Assembly: GCA_964463485.1 (NCBI GenBank) | Contig: CAYXDO010000036.1 | Span: forward strand, 11,244-75,243 | Direction: 5' to 3' | From: CAYXDO01 sp964463485 | GTDB taxonomy: Bacteria > Myxococcota > Kuafuiibacteriia > Kuafuiibacteriales > Kuafuiibacteriaceae | Length of the DNA: 64,000 nt | In this document: positions 25,840 through 33,949 of the stretch, in pieces | How positions within the stretch are numbered: position 1 is the first letter of the stretch | Layout of the letters: each line of letters begins with the position of its first letter | The notes under the pieces: model-generated | What the model was told of the DNA's origin: nothing | Seen by the model: only the letters and a program-made list of their open reading frames with translations | Databases searched by the model: none | Translations under genes and position numbers: made by a program

Positions 25840-26684
25840 AGCCGGTGTCCTCCGACGGACTCAGCCCGCTGATCACCGAGTCGCCGGAGCATCGTGACTC
25901 CGAGATTCGAAAGGCCGCGCGGTCTTTCGAAGGGTTGTTGGTCGGTGAGCTGATGCGGACCATGCGGAGGACGGTCGGCGGCTCGGCTGGGTTCGAGGAG
26001 AGCACGTTCCAGGAGATGATGGACCGGTCGTTGGTCGATGCGTCCGCGGGGGCGTTGGGTCTCGAGGACATGCTCGCCGAGCAGCTCGGGGCGTCGCCAC
26101 GCCGCACTCGGTCAGCCGAGCTCACGGGCCTTCCGGCGCCGATGATTTCTCAGGTGAGGACCGCCCAAACCGCGAACTCTCGCAACGACGAGCTCGCGTC
26201 GCCGCTAGGCGACCTTCGCGCGGGCTTCCACGAGCACCTCTCGCCGGGCCAACGCTTTGGCGCTCCGCGGCCACGCGGATCCGAAGGCTGTGGCCTTGGG
26301 CATTGCGGCGTCGACTTGGCTCGGCCTGTCGGTACACCCGTGGCTTCGATACGCTCCGGAGTCGTGGTGGCGATCGGCCGCAACGAGGGCTCGCGAGGGG
26401 GGCTGTTCGTTCGGGTGCGGCATGACGACGACTTGGATTCGGCGTACTTTCACCTGTCGAGTATTCGATCCGACTTGATGCTCGGGCAGAATGTGGAGGC
26501 CGGGGAGAACATAGGTGCAGTGGGCTCGACCGGCACGTCGTCGACGGGTCCGCATCTTCATTTCGAGCTCCGCGCCAAAGGTCGCCCGATCGACCCGACG
26601 GATCAGCTCGAGGCCTGGGTGCGGAAGGGTAAGATCGAAGCTCAAGTTCCCACGCAATCCGTCGATGGGGAGGTCGAGCCATGA
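25836..26684 (+). CDS. flgJ: FlgJ-type rod cap fused to M23 metallopeptidase
   Basis: The N-terminal 85 residues are a FlgJ rod-binding domain (RKAARSFEGLLVGELMRTM, EMMDRSLVDASAG). The C-terminal part (about 140-260) is an M23/LytM peptidase with the metal-site pattern H156-x3-D160 (GHCGVDLARP), a YFHLSSI segment and HLHFEL with His240 and His242. FlgJ in enterobacteria carries a glycosidase instead. The M23 enzyme would cut peptide cross-links so the rod can cross the wall. The 282-residue protein overlaps flgI and flgM. All M23 key residues appear intact. Confidence 0.9.
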   Translation: MKPVSSDGLSPLITESPEHRDSEIRKAARSFEGLLVGELMRTMRRTVGGSAGFEESTFQEMMDRSLVDASAGALGLEDMLAEQLGASPRRTRSAELTGLPAPMISQVRTAQTANSRNDELASPLGDLRAGFHEHLSPGQRFGAPRPRGSEGCGLGHCGVDLARPVGTPVASIRSGVVVAIGRNEGSRGGLFVRVRHDDDLDSAYFHLSSIRSDLMLGQNVEAGENIGAVGSTGTSSTGPHLHFELRAKGRPIDPTDQLEAWVRKGKIEAQVPTQSVDGEVEP

Positions 26685-26968
26685 AAATCCCACCGACAAA
26701 CCTCTACGGAACGCTCCCCGTACGAGAAGGCGCGCGAACCCCACAGGGACGCTCGGCCTCATCGGTCGGGGGCTCGGACCGGGCGAGCGTGAGCTCCCTG
26801 GCGCAGAAGCTCGCAGAGACTGTGGAAGAGCCCGACGCGGGTGCGGAGGCAAAGAGTGCGGCGCGCGTGGCCGAAGTGAAAGAAGCAGTTCGGCGCGGCG
26901 CCTTTCCCATCGACATCATGAAACTTGCGAGATCCATCGTCGAGAAAGATCTCCTGGGCGGCAGGTGA
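26681..26968 (+). CDS. flgM: Anti-sigma-28 factor FlgM
   Basis: FlgM binds and inactivates FliA until it is exported through the completed hook-basal body. The 95-residue protein is hydrophilic and probably disordered at the N-terminus, with a C-terminal helix pair (AARVAEVKEAVRRGAFPIDI, MKLARSIVEKDLL) that matches the FlgM core. It overlaps flgJ by 4 bp. The placement among rod and hook-filament genes is typical. Confidence 0.9.
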   Translation: MKIPPTNLYGTLPVREGARTPQGRSASSVGGSDRASVSSLAQKLAETVEEPDAGAEAKSAARVAEVKEAVRRGAFPIDIMKLARSIVEKDLLGGR

Positions 26969-26972
26969 GGCG

Positions 26973-27296
26973 ATGACCATCGAGGAGAGTTTGAACCCGG
27001 TGCTCGAGAAGCTGTTCCGGTCTACTCGTACTCTCGATGGGCGTGAGCTCGAGCTTGCCGTCGAAGAGCTCTGGCGATGGTCGGAGGAGGTGCTCGAGGC
27101 TTCGACACCTCCTTCGGCGCAAGATCTGCTCCTGGTCCGCGAGCGACTTCAACACTACCGTGACGAGGCGGCTTGTCTCGTGAGCGTGCTCGACGAGGCG
27201 CTGTCAGCGGCCGCCACCAAGGAACGAACCACCTACGGACAATCAGGTTCGCTGGTGACTCAGCCGGCCCGACTCTTGGGCCATACGTATGGGTAA
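26973..27296 (+). CDS. flgN: FlgN-like export chaperone
   Basis: The 107-residue, largely helical protein lies between flgM and flgK, the usual place for FlgN, the cytoplasmic chaperone of hook-filament junction proteins FlgK and FlgL. The sequence shows two to three amphipathic helices (LEKLFRSTRTLDGRELEL, LLLVRERLQHYRDEAACLV) and a short polar tail, consistent with FlgN but with weak identity. ATG 26973 is 4 bp after the flgM stop, with AGGTGAGG as a likely ribosome binding site. Confidence 0.78.
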   Translation: MTIEESLNPVLEKLFRSTRTLDGRELELAVEELWRWSEEVLEASTPPSAQDLLLVRERLQHYRDEAACLVSVLDEALSAAATKERTTYGQSGSLVTQPARLLGHTYG

Positions 27297-27299
27297 GTC

Positions 27300-28631
27300 A
27301 TGGGCCTGTTCGACGCGCTCGGCGCCGCCGGCAACTCGCTGACGGCATACTCGTTCGGGATCGGCGTTCGCGGAAACAACGTGGGAGAGGCTTCCTCTCC
27401 CGGTTTTCGCCGGCGCGAGGCCATTTTGGGCAGCCTGGCCGGAGGTGGCGCGCGAGTCGTTCAACTCAAGCGAAGCTCCGATCTTTTCGTCGAGTCCCGG
27501 GCGCTCGGTTTGACCGGCTCCGAAGGCTTCGCCAGCGCTCGTTTATCCGGGTTGGTCTCCGCTGAAAATAGCCTTGGAGCGATCGGCTCCGAAGGCATTG
27601 CGGGCAGCCTCTCTCGATTCTTCTCAGGATTCACCGAGCTCGGGGCTCGTCCCGACGACCCGGCCCTCCGCAACGACGTACTCTCCCGCGCAGAAGAGCT
27701 CGCCGCCTCGTTCCGTCGCACCGCGCAGGACTTGGTCGCTACCCAGCGAGACTTGGATGGTCAGATCCGGGAGTCCTTGCCGGAGGCGAATCGGCTGATC
27801 GACGAGCTCGGCGCCTTGAACTCCTCGCTTTCGAAGTCTCCTGGTCCAGAGCTCCTCGATCGGCGAGATCGAGCGCTGGCTGACCTGGCCCGCTTGACCG
27901 GCGCGACGGCCAGGTTCGATAACCTCGGCAGAGTCACTGTCTCGATCGGTGGGATGGGTTTGGTGTCGGGCGAAGCCACTCGGCACCTCGTTGGCCGCGC
28001 CGACCCGTCTGGCTTCACCGAGGTTTCGCTCGAGTCGGGCGGTCTGCTAGGTACTCAGCTCGGGGGTGAGGTTGGGGGCTGGCAAGCCGCGCGTGATGGC
28101 GGAGCAGCCTCGGCGTTGGTCGAGCTAGACCAACTCGCCTTTGACATCTCGACGGCGGTGAACTCGGTCCATTCGGCCGGCGTCGGTCTCGACGGGGTCG
28201 GGGGGCGTAATTTGTTCGTTGCTTCGGCGACGGTGGCGGGCGCGGCGATCGGGATGTCGGTCGATGTTTCCGTCGCCGGCCATCCTCTTGCGCTGGCCGC
28301 TGGTAGCTCGGGAGCGGCAGGCGACGGCGCGCTGGCGAACCAGCTGGCTGCGCTGATGGAGGCGCCGATCGCCTCGTCCGGGACGCGGAGCCCGATCGAG
28401 GCCATGGCGTCATTATTTGCGCGGGTCGGCCAAGACGTTCGGAGCGCCACGGAGACACACGAGCGCGTGACGACTCAGCGTGACTCGGTGACTCGGCTCG
28501 CGGACGCAGTTGGGGGTGTGTCGATCGAAGAGGAAATGCTCGCGCTCACCCGCCTCGAGCACGGCCATCAGGCGGTCACCAGAGTCATTCAGACCATCGA
28601 TGGTCTGCTCGAGGATCTCATCAGGAGGTAG
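27300..28631 (+). CDS. flgK: Hook-filament junction protein FlgK
   Basis: FlgK (HAP1) joins hook and filament. The 443-residue protein starts MGLFDALGAAGNSLTAYSFG with the axial signature GVRGNNVGEASSPGFRRRE, has FlgK features LSRFFSGFTELGARPDDPA and SVGGMGLV-like strands, and ends with the coiled segment EEMLALTRLEHGHQAVTRV. The N-terminal motif is looser than in other FlgK proteins (NNVGEASSPGF instead of NIANANTPGY). It is followed by flgL after 2 bp. Confidence 0.92.
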   Translation: MGLFDALGAAGNSLTAYSFGIGVRGNNVGEASSPGFRRREAILGSLAGGGARVVQLKRSSDLFVESRALGLTGSEGFASARLSGLVSAENSLGAIGSEGIAGSLSRFFSGFTELGARPDDPALRNDVLSRAEELAASFRRTAQDLVATQRDLDGQIRESLPEANRLIDELGALNSSLSKSPGPELLDRRDRALADLARLTGATARFDNLGRVTVSIGGMGLVSGEATRHLVGRADPSGFTEVSLESGGLLGTQLGGEVGGWQAARDGGAASALVELDQLAFDISTAVNSVHSAGVGLDGVGGRNLFVASATVAGAAIGMSVDVSVAGHPLALAAGSSGAAGDGALANQLAALMEAPIASSGTRSPIEAMASLFARVGQDVRSATETHERVTTQRDSVTRLADAVGGVSIEEEMLALTRLEHGHQAVTRVIQTIDGLLEDLIRR

Positions 28632-28633
28632 TC

Positions 28634-29506
28634 ATGCGCATCCCAGATTCGACGTTTCAGGCAGTCTCGTCGCGCGCCCTCGAGAAGTCGCAGGCTCGGG
28701 TGCTCGCCGCGACCGAACGGGCGAGCACGGGAACACGCGTGTTGCGGGCCTCCGACGACCCGGTGGCAGTCTCGCGCTTGACGCTCCAAGACGCCGCGCT
28801 CGAGAAGCTCTCGAGTATGCAGCGGAGCGCCGACGCCGCCCGCGTCGAGCTGATCGGAGCAGACCAGGCCCTCGGCGAGGCCGACACCTTGCTCAGTCGG
28901 GTTCGCGCGATCGCCGTGCTCGGTTCGAGCGCGGGGATGTCGGCATCCGATCAGGCGACGCTGGCCGCCGAAGTCGATCAGCTTCGCCAGGCCCTGTTTG
29001 GAACGGCCAACGCCGAGCAAGCGGGAACCTACCTTTTCGGAGGTCACCAGACCGACTTACCCCCCTTCGAGTCCGCGAGCTACGCAGGCGACTCAGGTGT
29101 ACGCAGGGCGGAAGTCGCGCCGGGCAAATTCATCCGCACCGGCATTGCTGGTGACCTCGTGTTCTCGACGCCGGTCGACCTATTCTCGGAGCTCGAAGGA
29201 CTGGCCACCGATCTGCGCGCAGGCGACGCGGATGCGGTGGCAAGTCGACTTGCCACACTCGACGCGGGACACGAGCAAGTCATCCAGGCCCGAGCAGGCC
29301 TAGGCGTAAGCTTCGAGGAGCTCTCTCGCGCCGATGACGTGCGAATCGAGGCGGAGATCGGTTTTTTGGACGCTCGACAGCGGGCCGTTGGATCCGACTT
29401 CGCGGCCGGAGCGCTCGAGCTCGTCGAGGCGCAGAACGCCATGCGCGCGGCCATCGCGGTCGCGACGCGGATGCTGGAAGGACTGCAACCCAACGTGAGC
29501 GCCTGA
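28634..29506 (+). CDS. flgL: Hook-filament junction protein FlgL
   Basis: FlgL (HAP3) is the flagellin-like junction protein. The 290-residue protein has the flagellin-type N-terminus with RASTGTRVLRASDDPVA, the AEQAGTYLFGG motif of FlgL, and a C-terminal flagellin-like helix with LVEAQNAMRAAIAVATRML. It is the last recognisable flagellar gene in the window; no flagellin follows. Confidence 0.93.
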   Translation: MRIPDSTFQAVSSRALEKSQARVLAATERASTGTRVLRASDDPVAVSRLTLQDAALEKLSSMQRSADAARVELIGADQALGEADTLLSRVRAIAVLGSSAGMSASDQATLAAEVDQLRQALFGTANAEQAGTYLFGGHQTDLPPFESASYAGDSGVRRAEVAPGKFIRTGIAGDLVFSTPVDLFSELEGLATDLRAGDADAVASRLATLDAGHEQVIQARAGLGVSFEELSRADDVRIEAEIGFLDARQRAVGSDFAAGALELVEAQNAMRAAIAVATRMLEGLQPNVSA

Positions 29507-29601
29507 CTCGCCCCTTTTGTCCGTGCACTGCCAATTCCCGTCAGTCGGTGCGGCCGTTTGATGAGAATCACGCCGGCCTGGATCGTGCACGCTGTCACGA
29601 T

Positions 29602-30000
29602 ATGGGTAGTCGGAAATCGCCGAGCGCTTTCAACTTCGTCACTCTCCTGATTGTCGTCGCGCTCGCTGGCGCCGGCTGGGCGGGCCTCCGATTCGGACCT
29701 GTCATTCAGAAGGAGCGAGAGATCACGACGTTACTCAGGAGCTTCTGCGTCGATATTTACCAGACGCGAAAGAAAGCCGCCGGCGGCCGCGTCGACCTCG
29801 GCGATTTTCAGGCGAAGATCACACGCGGCGTCGAGGCGCTCGGAGCCAAGAACGTCGAGGCGGAGGTCGCCATTCGAGACACCGAGAAGGAGATCTACGT
29901 ATCGGTGAGTTACGATTTCGAGCTGGAGATGCCCGTCGGAGTTAGGCACGGCCGCAAGGAGGAGCGAACCGGAACCGACAGCATCACTTGGACCAAGTAG
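29602..30000 (+). CDS. Hypothetical membrane-anchored protein
   Basis: The 132-residue protein is not recognised. It has one N-terminal membrane helix (about residues 10-30, FVTLLIVVALAGAGWAGL) and a mixed periplasmic or extracytoplasmic domain (KKAAGGRVDLGDFQAKI, EIYVSVSYDFELEMPV) that looks like a compact alpha-beta fold. The ATG at 29602 gives the helix; no clear Shine-Dalgarno is seen. The end overlaps nothing and lies about 130 bp before the protease gene. Confidence 0.6.
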   Translation: MGSRKSPSAFNFVTLLIVVALAGAGWAGLRFGPVIQKEREITTLLRSFCVDIYQTRKKAAGGRVDLGDFQAKITRGVEALGAKNVEAEVAIRDTEKEIYVSVSYDFELEMPVGVRHGRKEERTGTDSITWTK

Positions 30001-30100
30001 GCGTGACGGGAATCGTGCTGCTGCCATTGGAAGGCACGACGTGCTTCTCTTCGAGAGCAGGGCTTGGTCGGCAGTCGCACGGAGTCGCATGGATCGGTGC

Positions 30101-30116
30101 TGGCACGCTGTATGCG
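30101..30116 (+). promoter_or_regulatory. Sigma-54-type promoter before protease gene
   Basis: TGGCACG-N4-ATGCG matches the RpoN consensus TGGCACG-N4-TTGCW except for A in place of the first T of TTGC. GG and GC are 10 nt apart. The -12 C (30115) is 14 nt before the ATG at 30129, the same distance as between the fliL promoter and fliL ATG. Transcription would start about two bases before the start codon. Confidence 0.6.
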
Positions 30117-30128
30117 AATTCGTCGTGC

Positions 30129-30812
30129 ATGACGTGCCCCCGATACTCAGAATCACTGTGTGCGCTGGCCGTGTGGACGATCGGCTGCGGAGGCGAAATT
30201 CAGACGGAGGTCACCGAAGACGAGCTCATCGGTGGCACGGAGACTTACTCTCGCAAGGAGGTGGGGCGAATCATCGTGGGGAATGGCTCCTGCACGGCCA
30301 CGCTCGTTCGCGCCAACGTGGTCATCACCGCCGCCCACTGTGTCGACTTCGATTCGAGCGCCAGAGCGTCCGACGCGTGGTTCGTGGCGAACCGGAGCCG
30401 AGGGGACGTCGAGTGGTTTGGGGTTCGGGCCTACGTGAGCTTCGGATCGGACGTCGGAGACGACGACGTCGCCCTCGCTCGTTTGAGTGAGTCTGTCCCC
30501 GAGGAGTTTGCCAGGCCGGCCAGGCTCGCGGACCGCGACCCCGAAGACGGCGAGCGGGTGACCAGCTATGGGTTTGGGTGCACAGACCGGGACAATGAAG
30601 GTCAGGCTCCGAGAAAGCGGAAGGTCAGCTACAGGTACCCGCGAGGCCACGTGCTGTGCCCAGGGGACTCCGGCGGCCCGGGGTTCCTCGGCGCTCGCGG
30701 CGCGTTGAGTCTCATTCACAGTGGGTTTTGGGTCGGGAGCGGCGGCGATATCCACGCCCGAGTGAGCGCCGTGCGCGAACGAATCGATCATCAGCTCGCA
30801 GAGTGGAATTAA
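30129..30812 (+). CDS. Secreted trypsin-like (S1) serine protease
   Basis: The 227-residue protein has an N-terminal signal with possible lipobox WTIGC (Cys20), then an S1 protease domain: His70 in VVITAAHC, Asp113 in DDDVALARL, Ser181 in CPGDSGGPGF. The mature-like start IGGTETYSRKEVGRII resembles the IVGG activation site. The start at ATG 30129 is supported by the signal sequence and by the promoter just upstream; the frame stays open upstream without coding signs. It would be exported and possibly anchored to a membrane. The substrate is unknown. Confidence 0.85.
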   Translation: MTCPRYSESLCALAVWTIGCGGEIQTEVTEDELIGGTETYSRKEVGRIIVGNGSCTATLVRANVVITAAHCVDFDSSARASDAWFVANRSRGDVEWFGVRAYVSFGSDVGDDDVALARLSESVPEEFARPARLADRDPEDGERVTSYGFGCTDRDNEGQAPRKRKVSYRYPRGHVLCPGDSGGPGFLGARGALSLIHSGFWVGSGGDIHARVSAVRERIDHQLAEWN

Positions 30813-30976
30813 CCTGAGTTGGTTTGATATTCTCCTGGCTGTCGGAGAGTCACGCGATCGTCGAGCTCACGGCCCGGGAGAATCGCAAGTGCCCCGGCTG
30901 CCGGGCGTCGAGGAAAAAATTCGCCCGGTCCCACCGCTCGAATTGCCAAGCGCATCGATTCTGTGGATGTTCGAGT

Positions 30977-32443
30977 GTGTCCGCGCCGTCACGGAGGTCG
31001 CGAAGCTTACGCTGCGTCCTGCTGTTGGGCGTCGCGCTCACGGCTACGCCAGCGTCTGCGGACACCGAGCCGCCGAGTATCGAACAGGTCGGCGCTGCGA
31101 CTGCCGCCACCGACGCCGTCGAGGCCATCGATGGCGATGTCTACGGCGGCATTGATTTCGATGCTCCGGACGCCGCGGCGCCCCCCGAGCTCGCGAACCC
31201 GCCGAAGCCCGAATCCCGGCGCTCCGAAGTCATTCGGGCCGTGCTCGGCCTGGTGGCTATTCTGGTGCTTGCGTATCTCGCAGGACATCCGCGCGTACGC
31301 GAGCTCGAGCAGCGCCTGCGGATCTCGCAAGTCGTCACCGCGGGCTTTCCGTTCGTGCTGCTAGGATTGCTCGGGAGGCATCCTTCCATCAACGTGCTGT
31401 CCGACGCCACGCTCCGAGAGATCCGGCCGCTGCTTCCCTTTGGGCTGGGCTGGATCGGTTTTGCGATCGGTTTTCGTCTCGACGTCAAAGCGATCGATCC
31501 TCTGCCGAGGGGAGCGGTCTCTGCGGTCGCGTTCGCGACGGCGTTCCCATTCTTGTTGATCGTTTCGGCGGCGACTTTGGTCTTGTTTGCTGGGAACGGC
31601 TTCGAATTCGACCCAGACGTTCTGAGGGCAGCCATGATTCTCGGGACGGCGGGCGCCATCGCGACTGCGCGGCCGCTCGGGAAGGAGCCTGAGCGCAAGA
31701 CGGCGCTGTTGCCGATCGACCGACTCACCAGGCTCCTTCAGCTCGAAGAGCTCGCCGCGGTCGTTGGTCTCATCTTGATCGCTGCGGTGTTTCGACCGAG
31801 CGGCTCGACGGGATGGCAGTTGCCCGCGGTCGCGTGGATCTTCGTGACTCTGGGCATGGGGACGGCGTTCGGCGTGGTGATTTTTGCGCTGCTCGCGAGC
31901 TCCGAGCGAAGCGCCGAGACGATCGTCATCCTGCTGGGTTCGATCGCCTTCACGTCGGGCATGGCAAGCTACCTTCGGCTATCTCCAGTCGTCGTTTGTT
32001 CGCTCGCAGGAATTCTGTTGGCCAACTTTTCGGGAGACTGGAAGTCGCAAGTGCGGCGTGCGCTGGCTCGTTTGGAGCCACCCATTTACCTGGTGTTCTT
32101 GGTGATCGCCGGGGCGCTCTGGCGAGTCGGTGATTTGGAGGGTTGGGCGCTCATGGTCGTTTTCGTGCTGGCGCGGCTGGGCGGTCGTTTGCTTGGCGTG
32201 CGGCTTCTCGGGCAGAAGAACGTGGGCGAGCTCGCGCCGCACGAGCAGCGACGCTTGGCGCTTGCGCCGATGGGCGCGCTGGCCGTGGCGGTCGTAGTGA
32301 ATGCGCAGGACTTGTACTTGGAAAAGACGATCCCTTGGTTGTTGACGGCGATTCTCGGGGGAGCCGTCGTGAGCGAGGTCATCGTGCAAACCTTGGGGCG
32401 CAAGGGCGTGAGCTCACAAGCAAGCCCCCCGGCGGGTGCCTGA
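30977..32443 (+). CDS. CPA-type antiporter-like membrane protein with periplasmic N-terminal segment
   Basis: The 488-residue protein has a signal-like start (SAPSRRSRSLRCVLLLGVALTATPASA, split here by the GTG at 30977), an acidic 50-residue segment, then about 12 hydrophobic helices arranged as in cation:proton antiporters. In the helix that usually has DD or ND it has LQLEELAAVVGLIL, with Glu-Glu, and the preceding LGTAGAIATARPLG replaces the usual T-S-P pattern. GTG 30977 is the best start; there is no good Shine-Dalgarno. It lies 3 bp before a second antiporter gene. It may be a non-catalytic or altered partner. Confidence 0.7.
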   Translation: MSAPSRRSRSLRCVLLLGVALTATPASADTEPPSIEQVGAATAATDAVEAIDGDVYGGIDFDAPDAAAPPELANPPKPESRRSEVIRAVLGLVAILVLAYLAGHPRVRELEQRLRISQVVTAGFPFVLLGLLGRHPSINVLSDATLREIRPLLPFGLGWIGFAIGFRLDVKAIDPLPRGAVSAVAFATAFPFLLIVSAATLVLFAGNGFEFDPDVLRAAMILGTAGAIATARPLGKEPERKTALLPIDRLTRLLQLEELAAVVGLILIAAVFRPSGSTGWQLPAVAWIFVTLGMGTAFGVVIFALLASSERSAETIVILLGSIAFTSGMASYLRLSPVVVCSLAGILLANFSGDWKSQVRRALARLEPPIYLVFLVIAGALWRVGDLEGWALMVVFVLARLGGRLLGVRLLGQKNVGELAPHEQRRLALAPMGALAVAVVVNAQDLYLEKTIPWLLTAILGGAVVSEVIVQTLGRKGVSSQASPPAGA

Positions 32444-32446
32444 GCG

Positions 32447-33802
32447 GTGCGATTTCTGCTGTTGTTGGTCCTCGCCGGACTCATGCAGGCGGCCCGATCG
32501 TTTGCGCCCTCCGACGGTTTTTCGACCGAGTCTGCTGGCACGGCGTTGGCCTGTGGCTACTTGCTGCTGACCGCGTTCCTCGCAGGTTCCATCTTCAAGC
32601 AGATCGGCCTTCCCAGGCTCACCGGCTACCTCCTCACCGGAATCATTTCGGGACCGCACCTGCTCGGTTACCTCTCCGACCCCATGGTGCAGAGCCTTCG
32701 AATCTTCAACGGCGTGGCCATTGCGCTGATCGCGATCAACGCCGGCGCCGAAATGGAGTTACGTTCCATGAGACCGCTTCTGAGATCGATCCTTTGGATC
32801 TCCTTGATCGCAGTCGTGGGAACCGGGATCGGACTCTCTGGGACGGTCGTACTCTTGCAGGATCGACTTCCCTTTTTGGCTCATCTGTCCAGCGTTCAAG
32901 TCGTTGCCGTGGCGTCGGCGCTCGGAGTCACGATGGTGGCGCAATCGCCGGCGGTGGTCGTGGCGCTTCGAGACGAGACCGAGGCGGATGGTCCGGTGAC
33001 TCGCACCGTCCTGGCGGTAGTGATTTTGGCTGACTTGTTGGTCATTCTGCTTTTTGCCATGACTTCGTCGATCGCGAAGTCGACCCTCGGTGGTCGGACC
33101 GACGTGCTCGCGACCGCTACGACCTTGGCCTGGGAGATCCTAGGCTCGTTCGGCGTCGGGGCGGTGATTGGATTCTTGGTGTCGCTCTACCTGCGCAAAG
33201 TGTCCGGGGGAGGCTCGCTGTTCGTCGTGACCGTCTGCTTCGTCGTCGCTGAAGTCGGTCAGCGGATCGACCTCGATCCGTTGTTGGTGGCGCTCGCAGC
33301 AGGTATGTTCATTCGCAACACGACCGACGTCGCCGGGAGGCTTCACGACGAGATTCAGACCGCCGCGTTGCCGGTGCACGTCGTGTTTTTTGGTGTCGCG
33401 GGCGCGGCGGTTCACGTCGATGCGTTGGCCATCGTCGGTGTTCCGGCGGCGATCCTCGTGTTCGTTCGCGCGACCGGACTCGTGATCGGAACTCGCATCG
33501 CCGCCGGCGTGGCCGGCTCCCCGGAGAACGTGGGGCGTTATGCAGGCTATGGCTTGCTCCCGCAGGCCGGCCTCGCCTTGGCGTTGGCCATACTCTTCAC
33601 CAAGACCTTCCCTGAGTTTGGCCCGGCCGCCTCCGCGCTCGTGTTTGCCGTCGTAGCCATCAACGAGGTCGTCGCTCCCGTTCTGTATCGGATCGTGATC
33701 GGACTCAGCGGCGAGTCCGGCCGCCGATTTCGTGAAAGGGGGACCTCGACCCTTCAACAGATGGAGCTCGAGTCGTCGTTTCCGAGTCGGCCCGCGCGAT
33801 GA
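32447..33802 (+). CDS. Cation:proton antiporter (CPA2 / KefB-like)
   Basis: The 451-residue protein has about 12 membrane segments with IGLPRLTGYLLTGIISGPHL and VTMVAQSPAVVVALRDE, both characteristic of CPA2 exchangers. In the ion-binding helix it has VILADLLVILLF, one Asp where many members have two. It begins with GTG at 32447, three bases after the previous gene, so the two are likely translated together. Sodium or potassium in exchange for protons across the inner membrane is the expected role; the ion cannot be told from sequence. Confidence 0.82.
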   Translation: MRFLLLLVLAGLMQAARSFAPSDGFSTESAGTALACGYLLLTAFLAGSIFKQIGLPRLTGYLLTGIISGPHLLGYLSDPMVQSLRIFNGVAIALIAINAGAEMELRSMRPLLRSILWISLIAVVGTGIGLSGTVVLLQDRLPFLAHLSSVQVVAVASALGVTMVAQSPAVVVALRDETEADGPVTRTVLAVVILADLLVILLFAMTSSIAKSTLGGRTDVLATATTLAWEILGSFGVGAVIGFLVSLYLRKVSGGGSLFVVTVCFVVAEVGQRIDLDPLLVALAAGMFIRNTTDVAGRLHDEIQTAALPVHVVFFGVAGAAVHVDALAIVGVPAAILVFVRATGLVIGTRIAAGVAGSPENVGRYAGYGLLPQAGLALALAILFTKTFPEFGPAASALVFAVVAINEVVAPVLYRIVIGLSGESGRRFRERGTSTLQQMELESSFPSRPAR

Positions 33803-33829
33803 AGGCGTCGACCCCCGGTTGCCCTGGGA

Positions 33830-33850
33830 GCGCAGCCATCTTGGCTGCGC
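33830..33850. terminator. Hairpin between convergent genes
   Basis: A perfect 8-bp stem, GCGCAGCC and GGCTGCGC, with a 5-nt loop lies in the 147-bp gap between the antiporter and the minus-strand glycosyltransferase. There is no T-tract on either side, so it is a candidate bidirectional terminator or stabilising hairpin only. Confidence 0.45.
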
Positions 33851-33949
33851 GTAAACTTCGCGGATTTTCAAACTGATGCAGCGACAGGCCTTTGACAACG
33901 ACCGACTCATCCTCCGAGAACTGAAGCGCAGCCGAACGGTCAACCCTGT

